The notes under the pieces were generated by a model that did not search any database, was not told the origin of the DNA, and worked only from the letters and a program-made list of their open reading frames with translations. Of a stretch of DNA of 64,000 nucleotides, positions 41,933 to 50,714 are shown piece by piece. The position numbers were made by a program, and so were the translations under genes. How positions within the stretch are numbered: the first letter of the stretch is position 1; each line of letters starts with the position of its first letter. The stretch comes from VBDM01 sp035637655 (GTDB lineage Bacteria; Pseudomonadota; Gammaproteobacteria; Burkholderiales; SG8-39). The stretch spans positions 1 to 64,000 of the forward strand of contig DASPWT010000222.1 of the NCBI GenBank assembly GCA_035637655.1, written 5' to 3'.

Positions 41933-43122
41933 TGTCGACGCGAATCCTCACCTGTGTTGCCCTTGCGGTTATCGCTTTCGGAGCCCCTTCCACGCTTTCG
42001 CCCGCAAAGGGCGCCCGGATTGACGTGACAACAGACGCCCTGCTCGCAGCCGTCTACGAAGAAGTCGTGCGGGGACATCTCGACGTGGCCCTTCAGAATA
42101 TCGAAGGACTGATCCGCGTAAGACCCAACTTTCGCCTTGCTCACCTGATCAAGGGCGACTTGCTGCTCGCGCGCGCCCGGCCTATCAATACAATCGGCGC
42201 GGCCCCCAACGTACCCGAGGCGCACATGGAGGGGCTGCGGGCCGAAGCGTTCGCCCGCCTGCGAGCCTACCGAGAGCGCCCGCCGGCGGACCGTGTACCG
42301 CGCTATTTGCTGCAGCTGCGCGAGGATCAGAAGTACGCAGTCGTGGTCGACACGCGCCGCTCGCGGCTTTATCTGTACCAGAACGACGGCGGGAAACCGA
42401 GCTTCGTCGCCGACTATTACGTGAGCTCGGGAAAAAACGGGCCGCCGAAAGTCCGAGAGGGAGACGAGAAGACACCTATCGGGGTGTATCACGTTACGGA
42501 GAGCCTGCCCCGGCAAAAACTCTCGGATTTCTACGGCAGCGGCGCTTTCCCGATCAACTACCCGAACGAGTGGGACCGCATTCAGGGGCGCAACGGCCAC
42601 GGCATCTGGCTGCACGGAACGCCTTCGAACACCTACAGCAGACCCCCGCGTTCGAGCAACGGCTGTGTTGTCCTCGCCAATTCCGATCTCGATGTGCTGG
42701 CGCGCAACCTTCAGATCGGTGTTACGCCGGTCGTCATCAGCGAGAGCGTTGAATGGCTGAGCCTCGAGGATTGGGCAAGCGAGCGAGCATCGTTCGCAAA
42801 GCAGCTCGAACAATGGCGATCCGACTGGGAAAGCCTCGACACGGAACGCTACCTCACGCATTATTCGAAAAACTTCTCCGCGCCGAACCAGGACCTGGAT
42901 AGCTGGAGCCGGCACAAGCGCCTCGTAAACGGCGGCAAGAGCTGGATCAAGGTCAAGGTGAGCAATCTCAGCATGTTCCGCGATCCCGGCAAGGACGGCC
43001 TGGTGCTGGTGAGCTTCGACCAGGAGTACAGGTCGAATAATCTGTCGAATACCGTGAAGAAGCGCCAATACTGGCTGCACGAGGACGGACGCTGGCGCAT
43101 CGTCTACGAGGGAACGGTCTAG
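41932..43122 (+). CDS. L,D-transpeptidase (YkuD family) with NTF2-like C-terminal domain
   Basis: 396 residues. Weak N-terminal signal segment (about 5-25), a helical region (about 30-115), then the YkuD domain (about 135-265): YAVVVDTRRSRLYLYQNDGG, GEKTPIG-type turn, catalytic H228 in HGIWLHGTP and C245 in RSSNGCVVL. Forms or edits 3-3 crosslinks or attaches lipoprotein to peptidoglycan. The C-terminal NTF2-like domain (about 285-396) resembles that of the upstream TPR protein. Next genes are a periplasmic cyclophilin and lpxH, so the block concerns the envelope. Confidence 0.88.
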   Translation: MSTRILTCVALAVIAFGAPSTLSPAKGARIDVTTDALLAAVYEEVVRGHLDVALQNIEGLIRVRPNFRLAHLIKGDLLLARARPINTIGAAPNVPEAHMEGLRAEAFARLRAYRERPPADRVPRYLLQLREDQKYAVVVDTRRSRLYLYQNDGGKPSFVADYYVSSGKNGPPKVREGDEKTPIGVYHVTESLPRQKLSDFYGSGAFPINYPNEWDRIQGRNGHGIWLHGTPSNTYSRPPRSSNGCVVLANSDLDVLARNLQIGVTPVVISESVEWLSLEDWASERASFAKQLEQWRSDWESLDTERYLTHYSKNFSAPNQDLDSWSRHKRLVNGGKSWIKVKVSNLSMFRDPGKDGLVLVSFDQEYRSNNLSNTVKKRQYWLHEDGRWRIVYEGTV

Positions 43123-43126
43123 ACCT

Positions 43127-43732
43127 ATGACTTACATTGTTCGAACATCCCTCTTGCAGAGTGTTGCGGTATTCGTAATTCTGCTTCTCACCGCGGCCGA
43201 CGTACGTGCGCAAAATCCGCGCGTCGAAGTCAAGACCACCGCGGGCAACTTCACGATCGAGCTCTACGCCGATAAGGCTCCCAAGACGGTTGCAAATTTT
43301 CTCCAGTACGCCAACAGTGGTTTCTACAACGGCACGATATTCCACCGCGTCATCGACGGGTTCATGGTACAGGGTGGCGGCTTCGATTCCGGAATGCGCC
43401 AGAAGACTACTCGAGCCCCGATCGAGAACGAAGCCGGCGCCGCGCTCAAGGGTGGCCTGAGAAACGAAACCGGTTCCGTTGCCATGGCGCGCACGCCCAA
43501 CCCGCACTCGGCGTCCGCCCAGTTTTTCATCAACGTCAAGAACAATCCTTTTCTCGATTTCCGGGATGAATCACCGCAAGGGTACGGATATGCCGTGTTC
43601 GGGCGCGTGGTCGAAGGAATGGATACGGTGCTTCGAATATCCAAAGTGCCGACGACGACTTCCGGGCCTTTTGAGAACGTTCCGCAGCGGTCGGTCATGA
43701 TCGAATCGGTCACGCTGAAACCGGCCAAATAG
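43127..43732 (+). CDS. ppiA: Peptidyl-prolyl cis-trans isomerase A, periplasmic cyclophilin
   Basis: 201 residues. Signal peptide (SLLQSVAVFVILLLTAADVRA, cleavage before QNP) then a complete cyclophilin domain: TAGNFTIELYADKAPKTVANFL, FHRVIDGFMVQGGGFDSGM, and ASAQFFINVKNNPFLDF. Folds secreted proteins. Nine bases precede the cytoplasmic paralogue. Confidence 0.92.
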   Translation: MTYIVRTSLLQSVAVFVILLLTAADVRAQNPRVEVKTTAGNFTIELYADKAPKTVANFLQYANSGFYNGTIFHRVIDGFMVQGGGFDSGMRQKTTRAPIENEAGAALKGGLRNETGSVAMARTPNPHSASAQFFINVKNNPFLDFRDESPQGYGYAVFGRVVEGMDTVLRISKVPTTTSGPFENVPQRSVMIESVTLKPAK

Positions 43733-43741
43733 CGGGGCTCC

Positions 43742-44233
43742 ATGGTCAAGCTTAAGACCAACTTCGGCATCATCGCGCTCGAGCTCGATGCCGAACGCGC
43801 ACCCGGGACGGTCAAGAATTTTCTCGAATATGTCGAATCGGGTTTCTACTCCAACACCGTGTTTCACCGCGTCATCGACGGTTTCATGATCCAGGGCGGT
43901 GGATTCGAACCGGGAATGCGCCAGAAGCCGGCCCGAAGTCCCATCAAGAACGAAGCCGACAACGGTCTCAAGAACGAGCGCTATACGGTCGCCATGGCGC
44001 GGACTTCCGAACCGCACTCGGCCTCGAGCCAGTTTTTCATCAACGTCAAGGACAACGACTTCCTCGACCACACGGCCCAGAACGCCCAGGGTTGGGGCTA
44101 CTGTGTCTTCGGGAAAGTCGTCGAAGGCCGGGATGTCGTGGATAAGGTCAAGGGCGTGCGCACCGGCAAGCGCGGCTCCCACGGCGACGTTCCTGTCGAG
44201 GACGTCGTCATCGAGAAGGCGGAGGTCGCGTAG
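43742..44233 (+). CDS. ppiB: Peptidyl-prolyl cis-trans isomerase B, cytoplasmic cyclophilin
   Basis: 163 residues without signal peptide. FHRVIDGFMIQGGGFEPGM, SSQFFINVKDNDFLDHT and GWGYCVFGKVVEG are the cyclophilin active-site blocks. Close relative of the preceding ppiA; the pair probably arose by old duplication and is common in beta- and gammaproteobacteria. Nine bases precede lpxH. Confidence 0.93.
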   Translation: MVKLKTNFGIIALELDAERAPGTVKNFLEYVESGFYSNTVFHRVIDGFMIQGGGFEPGMRQKPARSPIKNEADNGLKNERYTVAMARTSEPHSASSQFFINVKDNDFLDHTAQNAQGWGYCVFGKVVEGRDVVDKVKGVRTGKRGSHGDVPVEDVVIEKAEVA

Positions 44234-44241
44234 GGAGAGGA

Positions 44242-44961
44242 ATGGCGGTCCTTTTCATCTCCGACCTCCACCTCTCGAGCAGCCGGCCGGGGATCAATCA
44301 GGTCTTTTTCCAGTTTCTCCGCGAGCGCGCCGTCCGGGCCCCGGATCTCTACATCCTCGGCGACCTGTTCGAGTACTGGGCGGGCGACGACGACGTCGGG
44401 GATCCCTTCAACGCGAAGGTCGTCGCGGCCCTTGCGGAATGCGCCCGCGGCGGCACGCGCATCCTCGTGATGCACGGCAACCGCGACTTCCTTTTCGGGC
44501 CTGCCTTCGCGCAGGCGAGCGGCGCGCAACTCGTCGACGACCCGGTCGTGCTCGACCTGTTCGGCGAAAAAACCGTCCTCACGCACGGCGACACGCTGTG
44601 CACCGACGACCGCGAGTACCAGGCGTTCCGCGCGGAAGTGCGCTCGGAATCCTGGAAGCGGGCCTTCCTCGCACAGCCGCTCCCCGAGCGCAAGCGGCGC
44701 ATCGAGGCCCTGCGCGCGCGGAGCGAGATCGAGAAGAAACGCAAGCCAGCCGAGATCATGGACGTCAACGTCGGGGCCGTGGAGTCGCTGCTGCGCGAGC
44801 ACGGCTACCCGCGCCTGATCCACGGCCACACCCACCGCCCCGCCCGGCACGAGCACCGTGTCGACGGCCGGGTATGCGAGCGCTGGGTGCTGCCCGACTG
44901 GTACGAGTCGGGAGGGGTACTGGTGTGCGACGAGAAAGGCTGCCGGGCGGAAAAACTCTAG
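44242..44961 (+). CDS. lpxH: UDP-2,3-diacylglucosamine diphosphatase
   Basis: 239 residues. Peripheral inner-membrane enzyme that makes lipid X in lipid A synthesis. Metallophosphoesterase ligands: FISDLHLS (DxH), GDLFEYWAGDDD (GDxFE), MHGNRDFLFG (GNRD), HGD in LTHGDTLCTDD and HGHTHRPARH (GHTH). All are intact. Last gene of the plus-strand envelope block. Confidence 0.95.
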   Translation: MAVLFISDLHLSSSRPGINQVFFQFLRERAVRAPDLYILGDLFEYWAGDDDVGDPFNAKVVAALAECARGGTRILVMHGNRDFLFGPAFAQASGAQLVDDPVVLDLFGEKTVLTHGDTLCTDDREYQAFRAEVRSESWKRAFLAQPLPERKRRIEALRARSEIEKKRKPAEIMDVNVGAVESLLREHGYPRLIHGHTHRPARHEHRVDGRVCERWVLPDWYESGGVLVCDEKGCRAEKL

Positions 44962-45107
44962 GGGCGGGAATGTTCGGACAAAGTCGACCCTAATGTGCGG
45001 ATGGCTGCAAACGGCCAAGAAGCGGTCGCTCGATTACACGGTGAGCACGGAAACCCGCAAAAAAGAATCGGCCCGCAGCACCGGCCCGACCTCGCCCGCG
45101 CAGACGT
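44962..45107. other. Intergenic region between lpxH and the serine hydrolase gene
   Basis: 146 bases between convergent genes. No gene, no convincing terminator hairpin with T run, and no recognisable mobile-element end was seen. Confidence 0.5.
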
Positions 45108-46415
45108 CTAGTCCGTAATCGCCTGGTAGACGAGCTGTTTCACCAGCTTGCGGAAGTAGGCCCGCTGCGGGCTCGCCGCCTGCGTCATCAGCACCGCGAC
45201 CACCTGCTCCTTCGGGTCCACCCAGAAGTAGGTGCCCCCGTAGCCCGCCCACATGAACTCGCCCGCCGCGCCCGGCACGCCCGCGATGCCATCGCCCTGG
45301 CGCACCGAGAAGCCGAGGCCGAAGGTGTAGCCCTTGGTGCCGAGCAGCAGCAGGCCGGGATCCATCGCCAGCCCTATCGCGCCGCCGAGGTGGTCCGAGG
45401 TCATCAGTCGCACCGTGGTGCGGGAGAGGACGCGCTTGCCTTCGAGCACGCCGCCGTTCAGCATCATCTGGGAAAAGCGCAGGTAGTCCGCCGCCGTCGA
45501 CACGCCGCCCGCGCCGCCCGAATCGTTCTTCGGCTGCGAGGACACGTCGATCAACGGGAAGCCGCGGCCGGCGAAACGGTCCTTCTCCAGCGTCTCCGCG
45601 ACGCGCGCCATCTTGCCCGCAGGCACCCAGAAGCCCGAATCCTTCATCCCGAGCGGCTTGAACAGACGCTCCTCGAGGAAATCCGCGAGGCGCCTGCCCG
45701 AGGCTTTCTCCACCACGCGGCCGAGCATGTCAGTGGACAGGCTGTAGTTCCACGTCGTCCCCGGCTGGAACGCGAGCGGCACAGTCGCCATCTTCGCAAT
45801 CTGCTCGTCGGGTGCGAGATTGCGCGCGTCGAAATCCATTTCCTTGCGGTAGACGCCTGCCTTCTCCAGTCCCTCCTTCACCGGCGCGTTCTGCGTGATC
45901 TCGCCGTACGCGAGGCCGGAGGTGTGGCGTAGCAGGTCCTGCACCGTCATCTGCCGTTCCTGCGGCACGAGCGCGTAGGTCGTGTTGCCTACTGCGTCCT
46001 TGCCGGGCACACTCACCTGCAGCTTGTCGAAGCCCGGCAGGTACTTGCTCACCGGATCTGTAAGCTGGATCACGCCGTCCTCGACCAGCATCATCGCCGC
46101 CACCGACACTAGGGGCTTGGTCATCGAGTAGATGCGGAAGATTGAATCCGGCGTCATCTTCGCCGCGGCCGTCTGCATCCCGACCGCGTCTTGGTAGACG
46201 AGCTTGCCCTTCCTTGCCACCATCACCACCGCGCCGCGGAAACTGCCGTCGGCGGCTTCCTTCTTCAGCGCCTCGCCGATCTTCGCCAGTCGCTGCGCCG
46301 ACATACCCACCTGCTCGGGCTTTGCCACCGGCAGCGGTTGCGCGCCGAGGCTCCAGGCGCAAAGGACGAGCACGAAACCGGCAAACGTAGCGCCGGCGCG
46401 ATTGAATAGCGTCAT
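45108..46415 (-). CDS. Serine hydrolase, beta-lactamase/class C family
   Basis: 435 residues. Signal peptide AGATFAGFVLVLCAWSLGAQ. Catalytic SxxK is SMTK in IFRIYSMTKPLVSVAAMMLVEDG (about residue 100); the Y-x-N element appears as YSL in TTWNYSLSTDMLGRV; a WAGYGGTYFWVD strand replaces the KTG box. This pattern fits periplasmic esterases or D-Ala-peptidases of the Beta-lactamase family (PF00144, EstB-like) better than a resistance AmpC. Substrate unknown. Convergent with lpxH and flanked by spacer DNA on both sides; it interrupts the otherwise conserved run toward metZ. Confidence 0.85.
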   Translation of the reverse strand: MTLFNRAGATFAGFVLVLCAWSLGAQPLPVAKPEQVGMSAQRLAKIGEALKKEAADGSFRGAVVMVARKGKLVYQDAVGMQTAAAKMTPDSIFRIYSMTKPLVSVAAMMLVEDGVIQLTDPVSKYLPGFDKLQVSVPGKDAVGNTTYALVPQERQMTVQDLLRHTSGLAYGEITQNAPVKEGLEKAGVYRKEMDFDARNLAPDEQIAKMATVPLAFQPGTTWNYSLSTDMLGRVVEKASGRRLADFLEERLFKPLGMKDSGFWVPAGKMARVAETLEKDRFAGRGFPLIDVSSQPKNDSGGAGGVSTAADYLRFSQMMLNGGVLEGKRVLSRTTVRLMTSDHLGGAIGLAMDPGLLLLGTKGYTFGLGFSVRQGDGIAGVPGAAGEFMWAGYGGTYFWVDPKEQVVAVLMTQAASPQRAYFRKLVKQLVYQAITD

Positions 46416-46673
46416 GGGCCTCCCTTTGGGAAGTCTTTATCGAGCGACCATTAGGCCAAGAGTGCGCCGCAACATGCAAGGGCCGGAGCAGATTGGAAGC
46501 GGATGCGCTCGACCTGAGTGCTCGCCAGCTTGCCGGACTGGCTCTAGGAAAAAAGGCTAGCCGCGTACTTGCGACTGACCGTTTCGGGTCGTTTCCAGAA
46601 TTTGACGTTCGGACACGGTCTGTCGGGGAAAGACGGGGCCCTTCCTTCCTTAGCCCTTTTTTTTTAACGCCCC
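46416..46673. other. Intergenic region between metZ and the serine hydrolase gene
   Basis: 258 bases. It contains a T9-10 run near 46657-46666 on the plus strand but no stable hairpin before it. A short plus-strand open frame (46493 into metZ) has no family resemblance or ribosome-binding site and is not called. It should hold the promoter of the serine hydrolase; none is obvious. Confidence 0.5.
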
Positions 46674-47843
46674 CTAACCCAACCCCCGCGCGAGATCGTT
46701 CTGCAGATCGCGCACCGACTCGAGCCCGACGGCGACGCGCAGCAGGCCTTCGGTGATCCCGGCGCGCGCGCGGGCTTCGGCGCTTATCCTCCCGTGCGTG
46801 GTGGTGCCGGGATGCGTGATCGTGGTCTTGGTGTCACCCAGGTTCGCCGTGATCGAGATCATGCGCGTGGAATCGATCACGTGCCACGCCGCTTCGCGTC
46901 CGCCTTTGACTGCGAACGACACGATGGCGCCGCCCGAGCGCTGCTGCCGCATCGCCAGTGCGTGCTGGGGGTGGGACGCGAGTCCCGGGTAGTACACGCG
47001 CTCTACGCGCGGGTGGGACTCGAGCCACCGGGCGAGCTCGAGCGCGCCTTGCGATTGCGCTTCCATCCGGATCCTGAGCGTCTCTATTCCTTTCAGCAGC
47101 ACCCAGGCATTGAAGGCGGAAAGAGTGGGTCCGGCGGTCCGAAGGAAGGAGAAAACCGCGTCCATCACGGGGCCGTTCGCGCCCAGCACCGCTCCGCCCA
47201 GCACCCTGCCCTGACCGTCGAGGTACTTGGTGGCCGAATGGATCACGAGGTCGGCGCCCAGCTCGAAGGGCTTCTGCAGGGCGGGTGTGCAGAAGCAGTT
47301 GTCGACCACGAGCAGCGCGCTTTTTTCGCGGGCGATCTGCGCCAGCGCCGCGATATCGAACACCTCGGTCAGAGGGTTGGACGGCGTCTCGAGGAACAGC
47401 AGGCGCGTGTTCGGCTTCATCGCGGCCCGCCATGTCGAGGGCTGAGTGCCGTCCGCGTAGGCCGTCTCGATTCCGAACTTTGAAAGGACGGTGCTGAACA
47501 ATTGCACCGTTGCGCCGAAGACCCCGGAGGAGCACACGACATGGTCTCCGGCTTTCAGGGTGGCCATCGCGGTCGCGAGGATCGCGGACATTCCCGAAGC
47601 GGTCGCGACGCACGCCTGCGTGCCTTCGAGGGCCGCGAGCCGCTCCTGGAACGCGGTCACCGTGGGATTGGTGAAGCGCGAGTAGATGTTCCCGGGCGCG
47701 TTGTTACAGAAACGGTCCGCCGCCTGGGCGGCGTTCTCAAACACGAAGCTCGAAGTGAGATAGAGCGCCTCGGAGTGCTCGTTGAACTGGCTGCGCGCGA
47801 TTCCGGCGCGGACCGCAAGCGTTTCGATGTCGTAGTCCTGCAT
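46674..47843 (-). CDS. metZ: O-succinylhomoserine sulfhydrylase
   Basis: 389 residues, PLP enzyme of the Cys/Met metabolism family that makes homocysteine directly from O-succinylhomoserine and sulfide. LAVRAGIARSQFNEHSEALYLTSSFVF is the MetZ-type N terminus. The PLP lysine lies in HSATKYLDGQGRVLGG, with YSRFTNPTV upstream and ANLGDTKTTITHPGTTTH near the end. ATG 47843 has AGGA eight bases upstream. Expression is probably controlled by the SAM-II riboswitch and terminator in its leader: high SAM turns it off. Confidence 0.93.
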   Translation of the reverse strand: MQDYDIETLAVRAGIARSQFNEHSEALYLTSSFVFENAAQAADRFCNNAPGNIYSRFTNPTVTAFQERLAALEGTQACVATASGMSAILATAMATLKAGDHVVCSSGVFGATVQLFSTVLSKFGIETAYADGTQPSTWRAAMKPNTRLLFLETPSNPLTEVFDIAALAQIAREKSALLVVDNCFCTPALQKPFELGADLVIHSATKYLDGQGRVLGGAVLGANGPVMDAVFSFLRTAGPTLSAFNAWVLLKGIETLRIRMEAQSQGALELARWLESHPRVERVYYPGLASHPQHALAMRQQRSGGAIVSFAVKGGREAAWHVIDSTRMISITANLGDTKTTITHPGTTTHGRISAEARARAGITEGLLRVAVGLESVRDLQNDLARGLG

Positions 47844-47862
47844 TTGTCGATCCTGAAAATAG

Positions 47863-47896
47863 AAAAACCCGTCCAGCTTTCGCTAAGACGGGTTTT
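47863..47896 (-). terminator. Terminator hairpin in the metZ leader
   Basis: On the minus strand AAAACCCGTC (47896-47887) pairs with GACGGGTTTT (47873-47864) around a 13-base loop and ends in T5. It lies immediately after the SAM-II aptamer and 20 bases before the metZ start, as expected for riboswitch-controlled termination. Confidence 0.8.
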
Positions 47897-47897
47897 G

Positions 47898-47956
47898 GCC
47901 ACGCTTTAGCCGTATTTATTAGGCGCCCGCAAGCTGTCGATCAAATCGGCGCAGAG
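47898..47956 (-). promoter_or_regulatory. SAM-II riboswitch upstream of metZ
   Basis: Read on the minus strand: GCGC, then CGATTTGATC, then CTTGCGG, GCGC, then CTAATAAATACGGCTAAAG. This matches the conserved SAM-II pseudoknot: a P1 stem of GCGC with GCGC, the AUUU-rich loop 1, the UUGCR element, and the AUAAAU...GCUAAA 3' part. SAM-II aptamers occur in alpha- and betaproteobacteria before methionine genes such as metA, metX and metZ. Binding of S-adenosylmethionine represses expression. A terminator follows two bases later. Confidence 0.8.
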
Positions 47957-48013
47957 CGCACCTTACTATCCCGGCGCGGCGATGTCAAACCTGCCGGCTT
48001 CGAGCAGGATCGT

Positions 48014-49528
48014 TCAGGCCGCGTTGAGGTCGAGCTGGTTGTTCTCGGCGTCCTCCATGCTTTCCTGACGGTTGGCGTCGCGCTGCTGTTCGATCGAGGC
48101 GAGATATTCGCTCGTCACGTCTCCGGTGATGTACACCCCGTCGAAACACGAGGTCTCGAACTGCGCGAGCTTCGGGTTGACCGCGCGCACCGCGGTCTTG
48201 AGCGCGTCCAGATCCTGATAGATGACCGCATCGGCCCCGATCTCGCGCGCGACCTGCTCCTCATTACGCCCGGTGGCGATGAGCTCGGCACGCGTCGGCA
48301 TGTCGATGCCATACACGTTGGGAAATCGCACCGGCGGCGCCGCTGAGGCGAAAAACACCTTGCGCGCGCCGGCTTCGCGCGCCATCTGGACGATTTCGCG
48401 TCCCGTCGTTCCCCGCACGATCGAGTCGTCGACGATCAAGACGTTCTTGTCCTTGAATTCGAGGCCGACTACGCTCAGCTTCTGGCGCACCGATTTCTTT
48501 CGAATCGTCTGACCGGGCATTATGAAAGTACGGCCGATATAGCGATTGCGGATGAAGCCTTCGCGATAGGTGACGTTCAGGCCGTGGGCGAGCTCCAGCG
48601 CGGCCGGCCGGCTTGTGTCGGGAACCGGGATCACCACGTCGATTCCAAGATTGGGCATCGTGCGCCTGATTTTTTCCGAAAGCTGCCGCCCCATGTGCAG
48701 TCGGCTCTCGTACACCGAAACCCCATCCATTACCGAGTCGGGCCGGGCAAGGTAAACGTATTCGAAGATGCAGGGCGCGAGCACCGGTTTGGCCGCACAC
48801 TGGCGGCTGTTGAACGTTCCGCTTTCATCGATAAAGATGGCTTCGCCGGGCAGAACGTCACGCATCAGCTCGAAGCCGAACGCGGTGAGCGCGACGCTTT
48901 CGGAAGCGACCAGATATTCGGGTCCCTCGTCGGTGTGATTGCGGCCGAATACGAGCGGACGGATTCCAAACGGGTCACGGAATGCAAGCAATCCGTAACC
49001 CGCTATCAAGGCCACCACCGCATAGGCACCGCGGCAACGCCGATGTACATTCGCCACCGCGGTAAAGATGGTCCCGGGGTCGAGCTTCTGGCCCTTTGCG
49101 GCGAGCTCCAGTTCGTGCGCGAGTACATTGAGCAACACTTCCGAGTCGGAGTTGGTATTGATGTGGCGCAAATCCTGACGGAACATCTCCTGCTTGAGGG
49201 TTTCCGAATTGGTCAGGTTGCCGTTGTGACCGAGGACAATCCCAAACGGGGAATTGACATAGAAAGGTTGTGCCTCCCCGGCGTTGAACGCCGAGCCCGC
49301 AGTGGGATAGCGGCAGTGCCCGATGCCGGTTTCGCCGGAAAGCGAGCGCATATTCCGGGTGCGAAACACGTCGCGCACCATCCCGGGTCCCTTGTGCATG
49401 TGAAACGCCTTGTGTTCCGACGTGACGATCCCGGCTGCGTCCTGGCCCCGGTGCTGCAGCAGCAGCAGCCCGTCGTACAGCAACTGATTGACCGGCGTCT
49501 TCGCCACGATTCCGAGAATGCCGCACAT
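48014..49528 (-). CDS. purF: Amidophosphoribosyltransferase
   Basis: 504 residues. First committed step of purine synthesis (PRPP plus glutamine to phosphoribosylamine). N-terminal glutaminase domain starts MCGILGIV with nucleophile Cys2 and no propeptide, followed by HRGQDAAGI. PRPP site VLIVDDSIVRGTTGREIV is in the C-terminal half (about 360-380). Just downstream of cvpA, as in E. coli. Confidence 0.96.
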   Translation of the reverse strand: MCGILGIVAKTPVNQLLYDGLLLLQHRGQDAAGIVTSEHKAFHMHKGPGMVRDVFRTRNMRSLSGETGIGHCRYPTAGSAFNAGEAQPFYVNSPFGIVLGHNGNLTNSETLKQEMFRQDLRHINTNSDSEVLLNVLAHELELAAKGQKLDPGTIFTAVANVHRRCRGAYAVVALIAGYGLLAFRDPFGIRPLVFGRNHTDEGPEYLVASESVALTAFGFELMRDVLPGEAIFIDESGTFNSRQCAAKPVLAPCIFEYVYLARPDSVMDGVSVYESRLHMGRQLSEKIRRTMPNLGIDVVIPVPDTSRPAALELAHGLNVTYREGFIRNRYIGRTFIMPGQTIRKKSVRQKLSVVGLEFKDKNVLIVDDSIVRGTTGREIVQMAREAGARKVFFASAAPPVRFPNVYGIDMPTRAELIATGRNEEQVAREIGADAVIYQDLDALKTAVRAVNPKLAQFETSCFDGVYITGDVTSEYLASIEQQRDANRQESMEDAENNQLDLNAA

Positions 49529-49541
49529 CTGCGCTTTTCCT

Positions 49542-50036
49542 TTAGCGGTACTTCAAGCGTTGTGCCAGACCCGCCGGCAGATAGGGCCGCAGCGCGAGTA
49601 CCGCAGTCTCGAACGGCCCGGAGAGAAATGCATCGCGCCAGAAGGGTTCGCGCGAAAGCGGGGTTGGCGTCAAACCTGCGAGCATCACTGCAATCAGCAC
49701 GATGAGCAACCCCCTCACCAACCCGAAGACCGAACCGAGCGCTCGATCCGCAGGAGCTAGTCCCGACGCGCGCACCGCGGATAAAAGCGCGAGCCCGGCA
49801 AGCCAGCCGACTAACAGCACTGCTGCGAATACAAGCATGAATCCGAGCAGCGCGCTCAGCAGCGGACTCAGGCTTTGCGGCAGATAGCCGGCGGCGTAGC
49901 CTCCAAAAGATGTCGCCAGTATGAAGCCCCCAACCCACACCCCGAGAGAGATCATCTCACGCATCAGGCCACGGAAAAGGCTCACCGCGACCGATACGAC
50001 CAGAACGATCAGCACGCCAGAATCGAACCAAGTCAT
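49542..50036 (-). CDS. cvpA: CvpA family membrane protein
   Basis: 164 residues with four predicted membrane helices (GVLIVLVVSVAVSLFRGLMRE; GVWVGGFILATSFGGYAAG; LLSALLGFMLVFAAVLLVGWLAG; GLVRGLLIVLIAVMLAG). The RGLMREMISL motif and DRALGSVFGLVRGLL are CvpA signatures (colicin V production). Role unclear, linked to envelope homeostasis. Its start overlaps the SPOR gene stop by four bases (ATGA). Confidence 0.93.
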   Translation of the reverse strand: MTWFDSGVLIVLVVSVAVSLFRGLMREMISLGVWVGGFILATSFGGYAAGYLPQSLSPLLSALLGFMLVFAAVLLVGWLAGLALLSAVRASGLAPADRALGSVFGLVRGLLIVLIAVMLAGLTPTPLSREPFWRDAFLSGPFETAVLALRPYLPAGLAQRLKYR

Positions 50037-50671
50037 CGCTGTGCCACCTGCCCGACTTCAAAGCCGAGCGATTTAAGTTTGTCCCGCGCCTTTTCCGCGG
50101 CGTCTCGGCTCTCGAAAGGTCCGGCGCGCACGCGCGTTTGCTCGCCCTGCTGGCCTTTGACGCTCTCGGTATAGCTCTTGATGCCTGCGGAAGCCGCCCG
50201 GTCCTGTACCTGCTTCGCGTTGTCGGGATTGGCGAAGGCGCCGAGCGGGACGACGAACCCCTCGTCGTTCAACAGCGCCTGAGCGCGGCGAGCCTCGGCC
50301 ACGTGGGTCTTCGCGCGCTCTTTGTCCGGGGTCCTCGCGCTCTCCTTCTTCGGAGCGCGAGACCGCGAGGCAGACCCGGGCTCGGCTTGTGTCGCTCTAT
50401 TCGACGGATCTTTCGCGGCTTGCGTCGAATCTCCCTTCTGCGGCGCTACAGGAGGCGACTGCAGCGGCGGGAGAACCCGCGTCTTAAACGGCCCCCCGTC
50501 TTGACTGGGGATTTGCACGGTCAGCGCCTGGGGCACGGGCGTGGGTTGCTGGTCCAGAATGACGGGCAGGACCACGACGATGAGCACCACCAGCGCGATG
50601 GCGCCGACCAGCCGCCGGCGCGCGCGGCGCTTAAGCAGGTTGGCGTCGTCTGCCAATGGAAAAGACCCCAA
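50033..50671 (-). CDS. SPOR-domain membrane protein (DedD-like)
   Basis: 212 residues from TTG 50671. One N-terminal membrane helix (LVGAIALVVLIVVVLPVIL, about 20-40), a long Pro/Ala/Lys/Ser-rich periplasmic linker (about 45-130), and a C-terminal SPOR domain (about 135-212: VVPLGAFANPDNAKQVQDRAASAG, RVRAGPFESRDAAEKARDKLKSLG). SPOR domains bind denuded glycan strands at the septum. DedD lies at this position between folC and cvpA in many proteobacteria. The TTG start lacks a clear ribosome-binding site; the frame could start slightly elsewhere. Confidence 0.82.
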   Translation of the reverse strand: MGSFPLADDANLLKRRARRRLVGAIALVVLIVVVLPVILDQQPTPVPQALTVQIPSQDGGPFKTRVLPPLQSPPVAPQKGDSTQAAKDPSNRATQAEPGSASRSRAPKKESARTPDKERAKTHVAEARRAQALLNDEGFVVPLGAFANPDNAKQVQDRAASAGIKSYTESVKGQQGEQTRVRAGPFESRDAAEKARDKLKSLGFEVGQVAQR

Positions 50672-50714
50672 ATAAGCTGCGAACTGCGTCCGAAATGCCC
50701 CGTTCGAACTTTCC

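Noticed and set aside
44962..46673. Serine hydrolase gene as a small mobile cassette bounded by repeats
   Set aside because: The two spacers share only short words such as GTTCGGACA; no inverted or direct repeat long enough to be an element end was seen.
46493..46756. Plus-strand 87-residue open frame between the serine hydrolase and metZ
   Set aside because: No ribosome-binding site or family resemblance, and it runs into the 3' end of metZ on the opposite strand.
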